Source of the DNA: Paenibacillus melissococcoides
GTDB taxonomy: Bacteria > Bacillota > Bacilli > Paenibacillales > Paenibacillaceae
NCBI GenBank assembly: GCA_944800085.1
Contig: CALYLO010000001.1
Coordinates: 645,001 to 709,000 of the forward strand
Direction: 5' to 3'
DNA length: 64,000 nucleotides
The position numbers and the translations under genes were made by a program. Positions within the stretch are counted from its first letter, which is position 1. Each line of letters begins with the position of its first letter. Below are positions 1 to 10,858 of this stretch, piece by piece. A model generated the notes under the pieces. It made no database searches and was not told the DNA's origin. It was given only the letters and a program-made list of their open reading frames with translations.

Positions 1-1718
<1,718 letters not shown>

Positions 1719-1783
1719 TAACTAAGATGATTTGATGATTTTTACTTTCGCATTCAGTTTTTAAGGTACAATACCTTATCTGT

Positions 1784-1900
1784 TTGGTGGCGATGGCGGA
1801 GGGGTTCCACGCGTTCCCATCCCGAACACGGCCGTTAAGCCCTCCAGCGCCGATGGTACTTGGACCGCAGGGTCCTGGGAGAGTAGGACGCTGCCAAGCA
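1784..1900 (+). rRNA. 5S ribosomal RNA
   Basis: About 117 nt beginning TTGGTGGCGATGGCGGAGG, with the conserved CCCATCCCGAACACGG core and a 3' end that pairs with the 5' end (CTGCCAAGC). It lies about 65 nt after the 23S 3' end and leads into the tRNA array. The exact ends are uncertain by a few bases. Confidence 0.95.
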
Positions 1901-1947
1901 GAGGCTGTACATATCGGTCTCTGGTGAATTCTGCGAGATCGTTACAT

Positions 1948-2023
1948 TCCCCGATAGCTCAGTCGGTAGAGCACTCGGCTGTTAACCGAGTTGTCACAGG
2001 TTCGAGTCCTGTTCGGGGAGCCA
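1948..2023 (+). tRNA. tRNA-Asn (GTT)
   Basis: Cloverleaf with acceptor TCCCCGA / TCGGGGA, anticodon loop CTGTTAA (GTT), TTCGAGT T-arm and an encoded CCA. First tRNA of the array after 5S rRNA. Confidence 0.96.
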
Positions 2024-2026
2024 TAC

Positions 2027-2118
2027 GGAGAGATGTCCGAGCTGGCCGAAGGAGCACGATTGGAAATCGTGTAGGCGTCACAAGCGTCTCGAGGGTTCAA
2101 ATCCCTCTCTCTCCGCCA
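2027..2118 (+). tRNA. tRNA-Ser (GGA)
   Basis: A 92-nt class II tRNA with a long variable arm. The acceptor stem is GGAGAGA / TCTCTCC, the anticodon is GGA and CCA is encoded. Confidence 0.96.
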
Positions 2119-2122
2119 GCGT

Positions 2123-2197
2123 GGCCCGTTGGTCAAGCGGTTAAGACACCGCCCTTTCACGGCGGTAACACGGGTTCGAATCCCGTACGGGTCACCA
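2123..2197 (+). tRNA. tRNA-Glu (TTC), copy 1
   Basis: Acceptor GGCCCGT / ACGGGTC, anticodon loop CTTTCAC (TTC), encoded CCA. The gene is repeated base for base at 2516-2590 in the same array. Confidence 0.96.
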
Positions 2198-2209
2198 TTT
2201 CATGTATAT

Positions 2210-2285
2210 GGACACTTAGCTCAGTTGGGAGAGCACCATCTTGACAGGGTGGGGGTCAGCGGTTCGAACCCGTTAGTGTCCACCA
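2210..2285 (+). tRNA. tRNA-Val (GAC)
   Basis: Acceptor GGACACT / AGTGTCC, anticodon loop TTGACAG (GAC, valine), TTCGAAC T-arm, encoded CCA. Confidence 0.93.
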
Positions 2286-2291
2286 TATTAT

Positions 2292-2365
<74 letters not shown>

Positions 2366-2421
2366 TACTTTTTCCATCGGCGGTTGATACATAACTTCGA
2401 TGCGGAAGATGAATCGCATAT

Positions 2422-2498
2422 GGAGCTGTGGTGTAGAGGCCTAACATGCCTGCCTGTCACGCAGGAGAACGCGGGTTCGAATCCCGTCAGCTCCGCCA
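2422..2498 (+). tRNA. tRNA-Asp (GTC)
   Basis: Acceptor GGAGCTG / CAGCTCC, anticodon loop CTGTCAC (GTC), encoded CCA, 77 nt. Confidence 0.95.
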
Positions 2499-2515
2499 TC
2501 CTTATCCAATGCTGG

Positions 2516-2590
2516 GGCCCGTTGGTCAAGCGGTTAAGACACCGCCCTTTCACGGCGGTAACACGGGTTCGAATCCCGTACGGGTCACCA
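2516..2590 (+). tRNA. tRNA-Glu (TTC), copy 2
   Basis: Identical over its 75 nt to the tRNA-Glu at 2123-2197, including the encoded CCA. An intra-array duplication. Confidence 0.96.
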
Positions 2591-2593
2591 TGC

Positions 2594-2669
2594 GAGCCAT
2601 TAGCTCAGTTGGTAGAGCACCTGACTTTTAATCAGGGTGTCGAAGGTTCGAGTCCTTCATGGCTCACCA
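2594..2669 (+). tRNA. tRNA-Lys (TTT)
   Basis: Acceptor GAGCCAT / ATGGCTC, anticodon loop TTTTAAT (TTT), encoded CCA. Last tRNA of the rRNA-linked array. Confidence 0.96.
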
Positions 2670-2683
2670 GCATGTATTCAACA

Positions 2684-2711
2684 AGTCTGCGCTGCCGCGC
2701 AGGCTTTTTTG
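2684..2711 (+). terminator. Terminator of the rRNA-tRNA operon
   Basis: Stem CTGCGC / GCGCAG, extended by three more pairs, with a TGCC loop, then six T. It begins 15 nt after tRNA-Lys. Confidence 0.85.
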
Positions 2712-2908
2712 GTATTTTGGCGTGATGCCGCGCCCTCAAGTGATAGACCTTCTGCAGCTATATTCCCCTTTATTGCCGTAATTTATTCCCGTTCTGTATG
2801 AGGCTTGCTGGCCCCCTATTGATGTTTTTGCATAAAGGCATTATGATTAATTGGAAATTGCTAATTAACTGCTTTTATAAAAGGGGTTCAATAAGGTGGG
2901 ATCGTGGC

Positions 2909-4027
2909 ATGGAGGAAAAAACCATAAATATTAAAGAGTTTAATCGAAATCGAATTTATAAGCTGCTCCGACAACAACAACATTTATCGAAGCAGGATAT
3001 TGTCCACCATTTGCAGATTAGTCTTCCGACCGTTACGCAAAACTTGAATTATTTATTGAAACAAAAGTTGATTGCGAATACCGGCACCATCGGAAATACC
3101 GGGGGACGGAACGCGCAGCTCTTTTCATATATCAGCGATGCCAAGGTCGCCATTGGCTTGGACATCACGAGAAATCATATCACCACCGTGGTCGTCGACT
3201 TAAATGGAGATATTATGAATATTAACCGGAGAAGACAAAAGTTTGAGGTTTCGGACACCTATTTCCGTCTATTGGGGGACATCATTCAGGAGAACATCCG
3301 GGAGTTGAACATAGATGAATCCAAAATATTGGGCGTCGGCATCGGTGTACCCGGCTTGATCACGGAAGACCATCAGACCGTTTTTTATGGGAAAATTCTT
3401 AATTTTACCGGGGAAACGCTGGAGCGGTTCGCCAAGTACATTCCCTATCCAGCCATCCTGATAAATGATGCGAATGCAGCGGGCTTTTCGGAAATATGGG
3501 CGACTCCGGACACGGAAAATGCCTTCTATATTTCGTTGAGCAACAATATCGGGGGCGCTGTCTATATCGGCGATAAAGTGTTCCCGGGCGAAAATCAGAA
3601 GAGCGGCGAAATTGGGCATATTACGATTATTCCGGACGGGCTGCCTTGTTATTGCGGGCAAAAAGGCTGTCTGGAGGCTTACTGTTCGGCTTCCTTATTG
3701 TCCGATACGGCGGATGCCAGTTTGGCTCAATTTTTTGAACAGGTCACACAGGGGGACCCGGAGAAGCTGAAGCTGTGGGAGAAATATTTGTGGCATCTGT
3801 CGATCGCCATTAATAATATTCGCATGCTGTTCGACTGCGATATTATTCTTGGCGGTTATGTCGGCGCGTACATGGAGGATCATATCGATACATTGAAAAA
3901 GCTGGTGGCCGCCAGAAATACGTTTGAGGATCATGCTGACTTTCTGCGCATCTGCAACTATAAAACGGAAGCGATCGCGGCCGGGGCGGCTCTGCCGTTT
4001 ATCGATCAGTTTATCAATCAAATCTAA
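2909..4027 (+). CDS. ROK-family transcriptional regulator
   Basis: A 372-residue protein of the NagC/XylR repressor class of the ROK family, expected to bind DNA and respond to a sugar. Residues about 10-60 form a winged helix-turn-helix. The rest is a sugar-kinase-like fold with the ROK zinc motif (PCYCGQKGCLE, near residues 246-256). The ATG at 2909 is preferred because AAGGTGGG sits 8 nt upstream; the in-frame ATG at 2798 has no such site and would add an unconserved tail. The neighbours are a polyol dehydrogenase, a ribulokinase-like kinase and a transporter, and a palindrome lies in the dehydrogenase promoter. It therefore probably represses that operon; the effector is unknown. Confidence 0.9.
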   Translation: MEEKTINIKEFNRNRIYKLLRQQQHLSKQDIVHHLQISLPTVTQNLNYLLKQKLIANTGTIGNTGGRNAQLFSYISDAKVAIGLDITRNHITTVVVDLNGDIMNINRRRQKFEVSDTYFRLLGDIIQENIRELNIDESKILGVGIGVPGLITEDHQTVFYGKILNFTGETLERFAKYIPYPAILINDANAAGFSEIWATPDTENAFYISLSNNIGGAVYIGDKVFPGENQKSGEIGHITIIPDGLPCYCGQKGCLEAYCSASLLSDTADASLAQFFEQVTQGDPEKLKLWEKYLWHLSIAINNIRMLFDCDIILGGYVGAYMEDHIDTLKKLVAARNTFEDHADFLRICNYKTEAIAAGAALPFIDQFINQI

Positions 4028-4048
4028 AATAAACGAAGCTTGCCTCTT

Positions 4049-4112
4049 AACGCATGGGGTTAGGCAGGAGGAATCATTCGTTCCTTTTCCGCCGGCTCCA
4101 TGCGTTTTTTGT
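4049..4112 (+). terminator. Putative terminator after ROK gene
   Basis: AACGCATGG (4049-4057) can pair with CCATGCGTT (4098-4106) followed by a run of T. The loop is about 40 nt, unusually long for an intrinsic terminator, so confidence is moderate. Confidence 0.5.
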
Positions 4113-4130
4113 GCTGCAGCTTTTTGCATA

Positions 4131-4159
4131 TTGACAAGGTTGCCCAGAGGGGCTATTCT
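4131..4159 (+). promoter_or_regulatory. SigA-type promoter of the dehydrogenase operon
   Basis: A perfect -35 TTGACA (4131-4136), a 17-nt spacer, then -10 TATTCT (4154-4159), about 65 nt upstream of the dehydrogenase start. Confidence 0.75.
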
Positions 4160-4168
4160 TGCGTTAAG

Positions 4169-4197
4169 TACTTTTTTAAAACACATTAATAAAAGTA
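4169..4197. promoter_or_regulatory. Candidate ROK operator palindrome
   Basis: TACTTTT (4169-4175) and its exact reverse complement AAAAGTA (4191-4197), separated by an A/T-rich 15-nt centre, lie just downstream of the -10 box. That is where a repressor would block initiation or clearance. Assignment to the adjacent ROK protein is inference. Confidence 0.45.
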
Positions 4198-4224
4198 ATT
4201 TATTATCGAAGGGTGGAGGCATCA

Positions 4225-5334
4225 ATGAATCAACTGTCCTCTAGCTTGGAAGCCGCGAAGAGAAAGGTACCGACAACGATGAAAGCGCTTGTAGCGTATG
4301 GGAAACATGATTATCGCTTTGAAGCGAACTACCCTACGCCCGAATGCGGTCCAGACGACATCATCATTAAAACCGAGGCATGCGGCATTTGTGCAGGGGA
4401 TTTGAAATGTCTGCACGGAGCAGCCATGTTCTGGGGCGATGAGACTCAGCCGGAGTGGGTCAAGCCTCCCTTTATTCCCGGTCATGAATTTCTGGGAACT
4501 ATTGTGGAAGTTGGAGAAAATGTAACCGATTTCGCCGCAGGCGATCGGGTCACGGCGGATCAGATTGTGCCATGCCGGGAATGCAGATATTGCAAGCGAG
4601 GGGACTATTGGATGTGCCAGCCCCACAATATTTTCTGGTTCCAGGGGGAGAACAACGGCGGAATGGCTGAATATGTCCGCTATCCGAAGACGGCCGTCGT
4701 TCACAAGGTGCCTGCCGGTATGGACCTGGCGTCCGCGCTATTGATTGAGCCTTATGCCTGCTCTAAGCACGCGGTCGACCGGGCGCAAATCGGGTGCGAG
4801 GATATGGTTGTCATTTCCGGGGCAGGTCCGCTTGGCTTAGGAATGATTACGTATGCGCGCATGCAAAATCCGAAAAGATTGATTGTGCTCGACTTGATTG
4901 AAAATCGTCTCGAAAAAGCGAAGGAGTTTGGCGCCGATATCGTCTTGAATCCGAAAGAAACGGATGTTGTTCAAGCCATTCTGGATATGACGGACGGATA
5001 CGGATGCGATATTTATATCGAGGCGACAGGGCATCCTTCGAGCGTGACGCAAGGATTGAGCATGATCAGAAAGCTGGGCCGCTTCGTGGAGTTCAGCGTG
5101 TTCGGCGAGCCTACGACCGTCGATTGGTCTATCATTGGCGACCGCAAAGAATTGGACGTATTGGGAGCTCATTTAAGTCCGTATTGCTTCCCGTTCGTCA
5201 TTGAAAATATGGCCAACGGCAATCTGAAAACAAACGGCATCGTTACCCGCAAGTTCCCAATCGAGCAATGGGAGGAAGCGTTCGAATATGCGTCTGGCAA
5301 ACACGGCGATTTCAAGGTGGCAATCACGTTCTAA
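4225..5334 (+). CDS. Zinc-dependent alcohol/polyol dehydrogenase
   Basis: A 369-residue medium-chain dehydrogenase that should oxidise a sugar alcohol with NAD(P). Visible features are the GHE catalytic-zinc motif near residue 86, a four-cysteine structural zinc cluster (CRECRYCKRGDYWMC, near residues 116-130) and a Rossmann GAGPLG motif near residue 198. ATG 4225 follows GGGTGGAGG at good spacing; an in-frame GTG lies 12 nt upstream but overlaps that site. The kinase starts 15 nt downstream, so they are co-transcribed. Resemblance to threitol/erythritol-type dehydrogenases is an impression only; the substrate cannot be read from sequence. Confidence 0.88.
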   Translation: MNQLSSSLEAAKRKVPTTMKALVAYGKHDYRFEANYPTPECGPDDIIIKTEACGICAGDLKCLHGAAMFWGDETQPEWVKPPFIPGHEFLGTIVEVGENVTDFAAGDRVTADQIVPCRECRYCKRGDYWMCQPHNIFWFQGENNGGMAEYVRYPKTAVVHKVPAGMDLASALLIEPYACSKHAVDRAQIGCEDMVVISGAGPLGLGMITYARMQNPKRLIVLDLIENRLEKAKEFGADIVLNPKETDVVQAILDMTDGYGCDIYIEATGHPSSVTQGLSMIRKLGRFVEFSVFGEPTTVDWSIIGDRKELDVLGAHLSPYCFPFVIENMANGNLKTNGIVTRKFPIEQWEEAFEYASGKHGDFKVAITF

Positions 5335-5349
5335 AAAGGGTGAACAAAG

Positions 5350-7038
5350 ATGGAAAAATATGTGGTAGGAATCGATTTCGGAACGTTGAGCGCCCGCACT
5401 ATACTCGTTCATGCGGCTACGGGAGAGATTCGGTCCGTTGCCGAGATGGAGTATCCCCATGGCGTGATGGAGCACACCTTGCCTGACGGGGTGACGAGGC
5501 TGGGACCGGATTGGGCGCTGCAGCATCCGCTGGACTATATCGAGTGCGCTTCCAAAACGCTGGCGGAGATATTCGCAACGACTGGGGTGGAGCCGCAGCA
5601 GATTATCGGGGTAGGAACCGATTTTACGGAATGCACGATGCTGCCGGTTAAATCGGATGGAACGCCTCTATGCGTGCTGGATGCCTATAAGAGCCATCCG
5701 CATGCTTATGTGAAGCTGTGGAAGCATCATGCGGCTGCGGAGGAGGCCAACAGGCTGAATACGATCGCCAAAGCGCGGGGGGAATCCTTTCTAGACTATT
5801 ACGGCGGCAAATTATCATCGGAGTGGATGTTCCCGAAAATATGGCAAATCTTAAATGAAGCGCCTGAAATTTACGAAGCCGCCGATCGATTTATGGAGCT
5901 GGCCGATTGGATTACGCTCCAGCTTACGGGCGAAGAAAAACGAAACAGCTGCACGGCCGGATATAAGGCGATATGGCATAAGCAGCACGGCTATCCTTCG
6001 AAAGCCTTTTTCAAAGCGCTCGATCCAAGACTGGAGCATGTCGTTGACGACAAAATGTCGAGAACCATCTTTCCTGTTGGCACCAAGGCAGGGGCCATCA
6101 CCGAAGACAGCGCCACATGGACCGGCTTGGCGCCAGGCACTGCCGTAGCCGTGGGGATAGGCGACGCTCATTCCGCCGTCATCGGCTGCGGGATCACGAC
6201 TCCCGATATTTTGTTGATGGTGATGGGGACATCCGGCTGCGATATGTTGGTCAGCGAGATGGCGGTGAAGGTGCCAGGCATCAGCGGTCTCTGCGAAGAC
6301 GGCATTGTGCCGGGATACTACGGCTATGAAGCCGGACAGTCCTGTCTGGGCGATCATTTCTCCTGGTTCGCCAACCATTGCGTGCCCGAGCGCTTGGAGC
6401 GCGAGGCGAGAGCGGCGAACAAAAAAGCGCTGGAGCTCCTGAATGAGAAAGCGGCGCAGATCAAGCCGGGAGCCAGCGGCTTACTCGCTCTCGATTGGTG
6501 GAACGGGAACCGTTCCGTGCTGGTCGACGCGGATCTGACAGGCTCGATGTTCGGAATGACTACGGCCACCACGGCTGAGGAAATGTATAAGGCGCTTGTC
6601 GAGGCCGTCGCTTTTGGCAAACGCATGATTATTGAGAACTTCGTGCGGCATGGCGTTCCGATCCGGAAAATCGTGGCGACGGGCGGCATTGCGGAAAAAA
6701 GCCCGTTCATTATGCAGACTTTTGCGGATATTATCGGCATGCCGATTCATGTCGCGGCGACCCAACAGGGGACGGCGATGGGAGCGGCGATGCTGGGAGC
6801 GGTGGCGGCCGGCAGCCAACACGGAGGCTATGACTCGATCCAGCAGGCCGGGCAAGCGATGGGCGGAGGCATCAAAAAGACGTATGAGCCGAACGGCGAG
6901 CATCGGGACATTTATGATCAGCTCTATGCCCAATATGTCCAACTGCACGACTACTTCGGCCGCAATGAAGATAGTCCAATCAAAAGATTGAAAGCGATTA
7001 AATTGGAAGTCATGAGGGGAAATGCGGCCAAGCCTTGA
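5350..7038 (+). CDS. Ribulokinase-family FGGY carbohydrate kinase
   Basis: 562 residues, the usual size of AraB-type ribulokinases. It would phosphorylate a ketose such as L-ribulose or the product of the preceding dehydrogenase. The N-terminal ATPase-fold motif GIDFGTLSARTI (residues 8-19) is typical of ribulokinases. A conserved GTDFTECTMLPV segment lies near residue 90, and the C-terminal ATGGIAEKSPFIMQTFADI block is the FGGY signature. The gene sits between the dehydrogenase and a transporter on one strand. AraB is the closest family, but no araA or araD is present, so a true arabinose role is not supported. Confidence 0.88.
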   Translation: MEKYVVGIDFGTLSARTILVHAATGEIRSVAEMEYPHGVMEHTLPDGVTRLGPDWALQHPLDYIECASKTLAEIFATTGVEPQQIIGVGTDFTECTMLPVKSDGTPLCVLDAYKSHPHAYVKLWKHHAAAEEANRLNTIAKARGESFLDYYGGKLSSEWMFPKIWQILNEAPEIYEAADRFMELADWITLQLTGEEKRNSCTAGYKAIWHKQHGYPSKAFFKALDPRLEHVVDDKMSRTIFPVGTKAGAITEDSATWTGLAPGTAVAVGIGDAHSAVIGCGITTPDILLMVMGTSGCDMLVSEMAVKVPGISGLCEDGIVPGYYGYEAGQSCLGDHFSWFANHCVPERLEREARAANKKALELLNEKAAQIKPGASGLLALDWWNGNRSVLVDADLTGSMFGMTTATTAEEMYKALVEAVAFGKRMIIENFVRHGVPIRKIVATGGIAEKSPFIMQTFADIIGMPIHVAATQQGTAMGAAMLGAVAAGSQHGGYDSIQQAGQAMGGGIKKTYEPNGEHRDIYDQLYAQYVQLHDYFGRNEDSPIKRLKAIKLEVMRGNAAKP

Positions 7039-7092
7039 ACATCGGAAAAGCCGCAGCACGGGCAATAAGAAAATGATAATAGGAAAGAAGTG

Positions 7093-7785
7093 ATGCACTT
7101 GAAGGGGTCGAATTTTCTGGACAAAGCAGGCATTCCTGCATCCCTTGCTTGGGGCTATCTCGGCGTTCTTATTTTTATGATGGGGGATGGACTGGAGCAG
7201 GGCTGGTTAAGTCCTTATCTGGTAGAGCAGGGGCTTACGGTACAGCAATCAGGCATTTTATTTACGGTATACGGGGTTACGATTGCCTTGTCTTCTTTCC
7301 TGTCCGGCTTATTCGTGGATGCGATGGGGCCGAAAAAAGCGATGCTGACCGGCTTAATTGGCGACAAATTCGGCTGGAGAAATACGGTCATGTGGTTCGG
7401 GTGCGCAGGTTCGGCCTTCTTTACGCTTTTCCTGTTTTATGTTCCCCAGCTTGCAGCCGGCAACATCATGCTGACGCAAGTGATCGGGATTTTGTGGGGA
7501 GGATGCCTCGCGGGCTTCGTGCCATTGTCGGCCATCGCTCCTTCTCTCGTGAAGGAGGAAAAAGGCGCGGCCATGTCCATCTTGAATTTGGGAGCGGGTT
7601 TAAGCGCTTTCGTAGGCCCGGCTCTTGTTGCCTTGTTCATTGGAAGTCTTGGTTACGCCGGACTAACATGGCTCTTTGCAGGCCTGTTTGTCGCGGCTGG
7701 CATTATGATGATCTTTGTTACGCTTCCGGATGAGAAAAAAACGAAGACCGATCCGAACCTAAACAGCGAAATCGTAAGCGCTTAA
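7093..7785 (+). pseudogene. MFS transporter with internal deletion
   Basis: Only 230 residues remain where MFS sugar transporters have about 420. The first ~95 residues are the normal N-terminus (two helices and the loop with FVDAMGPKKAM). The reading then jumps to GLIGDKFGWRNTV, which resembles the central cytoplasmic loop before helix 7, and continues through the C-terminal half. About 190 residues (helices 3-6 or so) appear lost in frame without a stop. A working permease is unlikely. It is the last gene of the polyol operon. A GTG one codon upstream could also serve as the start. Confidence 0.7.
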
Positions 7786-7804
7786 GTTATGGTCCGGCGT
7801 GAAA

Positions 7805-7840
7805 AAGCAGCTCTTCGCCTTGCGGGCGAAGGGCTGCTTC
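7805..7840. terminator. Bidirectional terminator
   Basis: AAGCAGC ... GCTGCTT with an inner TTCGCC / GGGCGAA stem, between the convergent MFS and AraC genes. Confidence 0.7.
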
Positions 7841-7846
7841 GATCAT

Positions 7847-8719
7847 TTATGACCAGCGATCCGGCTTTTGAAAGCCTTTGCCCATCCGGTAAGATGACGG
7901 GCTGATTCCGTAGACGGAGGAGAATTGGTTGGAGAAATAATGTATGGAATCGTATCCGAGCATCAGCGCGATGTCCGTAATCGATTGGCGGCTTTCCATC
8001 AACAGGACGGCCGCTTTTTTCATGCGGGCCTGCAGGGCGTACGCTTTGGGCGACATGCCGGTCTCCTGCTTGAACAGCCGATAGAATTGCGATTTCTCCA
8101 GTCCGCACTCGCTGCACCAGTAATCTACGGAGAACCGCCGCTCCGGACAGGCCTCCATCTGCTCCAGGATGCGGGTAATCCGGTAATCCGCGGTCTGGGT
8201 CAGGCTGCCGGCTTCATGCCACTGCAGTATCCACGAGTAAAAGCAGGCGGAGACCGCTTGGGCCGTATATTTGCCGGAACGGTTGAACGCGGCCAGCGTT
8301 TGCTTGATCAGCTCGATCAGATGCGGGTAGGGACGGAGCGACATACTTGTCGGCAGCGCATCCAATTCGGAGCAGGGCGCCTCTTCCGTCAGCCACCGGG
8401 GATCATAGTCATCCCATTGATATGCAAAGGTCGGCTGCTTGGGCTGGGGCACGCACCACAGGTCGCAGTAAATATTGCAGGCATCCATCGTGTCTCCCGG
8501 GGCCGGCACGAAATAATGTCCTTCTCCCGGACGCACGAAAATCAGGCTCCCGCTCGCCACGGGGTAGACCTGCTCATTGACAATCATATGTCCGTGGCCT
8601 TCCGTGAAGAGATGGAAGGCATAGCTGTAGCCTCTGCGCCGCTGCTCCTCGGGAGCCCCGCGATAGTTGTACATATGCGCCGCGCGGATATGGGGCTTTA
8701 CCTCACTGAGCGGTTTCAT
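7847..8719 (-). CDS. AraC-family transcriptional regulator
   Basis: A 290-residue regulator. The N-terminal half is a cupin-like sensor (FHLFTEGHGHMIV, then a LIFVRPGEGH strand). The C-terminal ~100 residues hold two helix-turn-helix units (CSECGLEKSQFYRLFKQETG and SITDIALMLGYDSIHYFSNQ) typical of AraC proteins. The ATG at 8719 is chosen because GGGAGG lies 7 nt upstream; an in-frame GTG at 8734 overlaps that site. It is divergent from a glycosidase-asparaginase pair and likely controls it through the intergenic region, where a 14-bp palindrome is present. Confidence 0.9.
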   Translation of the reverse strand: MKPLSEVKPHIRAAHMYNYRGAPEEQRRRGYSYAFHLFTEGHGHMIVNEQVYPVASGSLIFVRPGEGHYFVPAPGDTMDACNIYCDLWCVPQPKQPTFAYQWDDYDPRWLTEEAPCSELDALPTSMSLRPYPHLIELIKQTLAAFNRSGKYTAQAVSACFYSWILQWHEAGSLTQTADYRITRILEQMEACPERRFSVDYWCSECGLEKSQFYRLFKQETGMSPKAYALQARMKKAAVLLMESRQSITDIALMLGYDSIHYFSNQFSSVYGISPSSYRMGKGFQKPDRWS

Positions 8720-8756
8720 CTTGTATCCTCCCACATGACCGGAATTTTGTATAAAT

Positions 8757-8770
8757 GACAGGAACCTGTC
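8757..8770. promoter_or_regulatory. Palindromic operator candidate
   Basis: GACAGGAACCTGTC is a perfect 14-bp palindrome in the 117-nt divergent intergenic region between the AraC gene and the glycosidase. A second palindromic stretch (TACGTACGCCTACGTA) follows at about 8777-8792, and a TACAAT -10-like box at about 8797. Confidence 0.4.
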
Positions 8771-8836
8771 TTAAATACGTACGCCTACGTAGATGATACA
8801 ATGATCTCAAGAAAATGTCATGTATAGGAGGATATT

Positions 8837-10818
8837 ATGCGCTACAGACAGGTTCACCTCGATTTCCATACGTCGGAGCATATTTCTGAGATCGGGAGAA
8901 ATTTTTCTAAAGAGAATTTTCAAGAAATGCTGAAGCTGGGACATGTGGACTCGATCACCGTGTTCGCCAAATGCCATCACGGCTGGGCCTACTTCCCTTC
9001 GGAAACGAATGAAATCCATCCGGGGCTTGAATTTGACCTGTTGGGCGCCCAGATTGAAGCGGCGCATGAGATCGGCGTCAAGGTGCCGATTTATTTGTCC
9101 GTCGGCTTCGATGAGAAGCTCGCCTGGGAGAAGCCGCAATGGCTGATGCGGGACGAGGCCGACCGGATGAACTGGGTCGACTCCTTCATGAAGCCGGGAT
9201 ATCATCAATTTTGTCTGAATACGCCATATCTTGATCTCGTCATTGAACAGGTGCAGGAAGTGGTGCGCAAATATGACGGCGACGGCATTTTCCTCGATAT
9301 TGTAGGCAAGCGGATATGCTACTGTACTACCTGTCTGAAGCAAATGCAAGCGGACGGTCTGGATCCGGATAACAAGGAAGATGTCATCGCGAACGGCCGC
9401 CGCATTTACGCGAACTACACGGCGCGCATCCGGGAAGCGATCGACGCGATCAAGCCGGGCTTGCCGGTCTTCCATAACGCGGGCCATATTCATCAAGGGC
9501 GCCGCGATCTGATGGGCATGAACTCTCATCTTGAGCTGGAGTCGCTGCCGACCGGCGGCTGGGGGTATGATCACTTCCCGCTGTCTGCCCGCTATGCGCA
9601 GCCAACCGGGTTCCACTTCCTCGGCATGACCGGGAAGTTCCATACCTTCTGGGGCGAATTCGGCGGTTACAAGCATCCGAACGCCTTGCGCTATGAGACC
9701 GCGCTAAGCTTGGCGAACGGCGCCCGCTGCTCGATCGGAGACCAGCTCCACCCCGGGGGACAGATGGACCGGGCGACTTATGAGCTGATCGGGAAGGCGT
9801 ACGCGGAAGTGGAGGCCAAGGAAGCATGGTGCGTGAACGCGGTCAACCATGCCGATGTCGCGCTGCTTACGGTAGAGGCCGCCGGCGTGCAGCAGGAGAG
9901 CGGAGCCATGTATTCCGGCAAAGTCGATATGGGCGCGGCCCGCATGCTGCTGGAAGGCAACATCTTGTTCGATATCGTCGACCTCGAAAGCGACTGGAGC
10001 GGCTATAAGGTGCTCATTCTCCCGGACTCGATCGTGATGAAGGATGTGATTCTGCCGAAGTGGAAGCGTTCCTGGCTGCAGGGGGCAAAGTGCTGGCGTC
10101 CGGGCGTTCCGGCCTGAATGTCGAACTAACCCGGCAGATGCTGCCTCTCGGCTTCACCGATATCGGGCCGAATCCGTTCCGTCCGGATTATTTCCGTCCG
10201 CTCTGCGATGGCATGGCCAATCTCGGAGAAGCGGCGTATGTCATGTACGGAGAAGGCCGCCGCATCGAGCTGACGGACGGTACCGAGCTCGGCAGAAGAG
10301 AGGACCCGTACTTCAACCGCCAGGCGTTCCGCTTCTGCTCCCACCAGCATGCGCCGAGTTCCGGGCAGGATGGCGGTCCGGGCATGGTCGAATCCGCGCA
10401 AGGGATTTATATCGCCTGGAACGTGTTTGAAGATTATGCGACGAAGGGCAGTCTCATTTTGAAGGAAATGGTTCTGTTCGCGCTCCGCCGCCTGCTCGGC
10501 GATCGGATTACGTTGAAGACGACGCTGCCCGCCCAGGGCGTGACGACGCTCCAGCACCAAGCGGCGGAGCGCCGCTATATCAATCACTTGCTCTACGCTT
10601 CTCCGGTGAAGCGCGGCGAACGGGTCGAAATCATTGAAGACATTATCCCGCTCCAACAGATCGAGGTGCAGCTTCGGCTGCCGGTGACGGAAGTGAAGCG
10701 GGTCTATCTGGCTCCGCAAATGACCGCTATCGGATTCAAGGTGTCCGGGGGCAATGTGCAATTTACCGTGCCGCAATTGGAATGCCACCAAATGGTCGTC
10801 GTAGAGTATAATGAGTAG
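8837..10818 (+). pseudogene. GHL6/GH42-like glycosidase, frameshifted
   Basis: Two overlapping reading frames together encode one protein of about 660 residues. The first (8837 to about 10055) is a TIM-barrel hypothetical glycosyl hydrolase 6 domain (HHGWAYFPS near residue 48, DGDGIFLDIVG near residue 152). The second (about 10056 to 10818) continues with a beta-galactosidase trimerisation-like domain (VEAFLAAGGKVLASG onward). The switch occurs at about 10055, where CTGCCGAAGTGGAA appears one base short. GGAGG precedes the ATG at good distance. This is either a true single-base deletion or an assembly error, as both halves remain well preserved. Carbohydrate substrate unknown. Confidence 0.75.
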
Positions 10819-10858
10819 CAGCAGGACAGACATCCCGGAGTTACGAGGAGGAACCAAC

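Noticed and set aside
5350..7038. Calling the kinase araB outright
   Set aside because: The family is right, but no other arabinose genes are present and the neighbour is a polyol dehydrogenase.
8807..9676. 289-codon minus-strand ORF
   Set aside because: Antisense to the GHL6 glycosidase, which has recognisable domains; no binding site.
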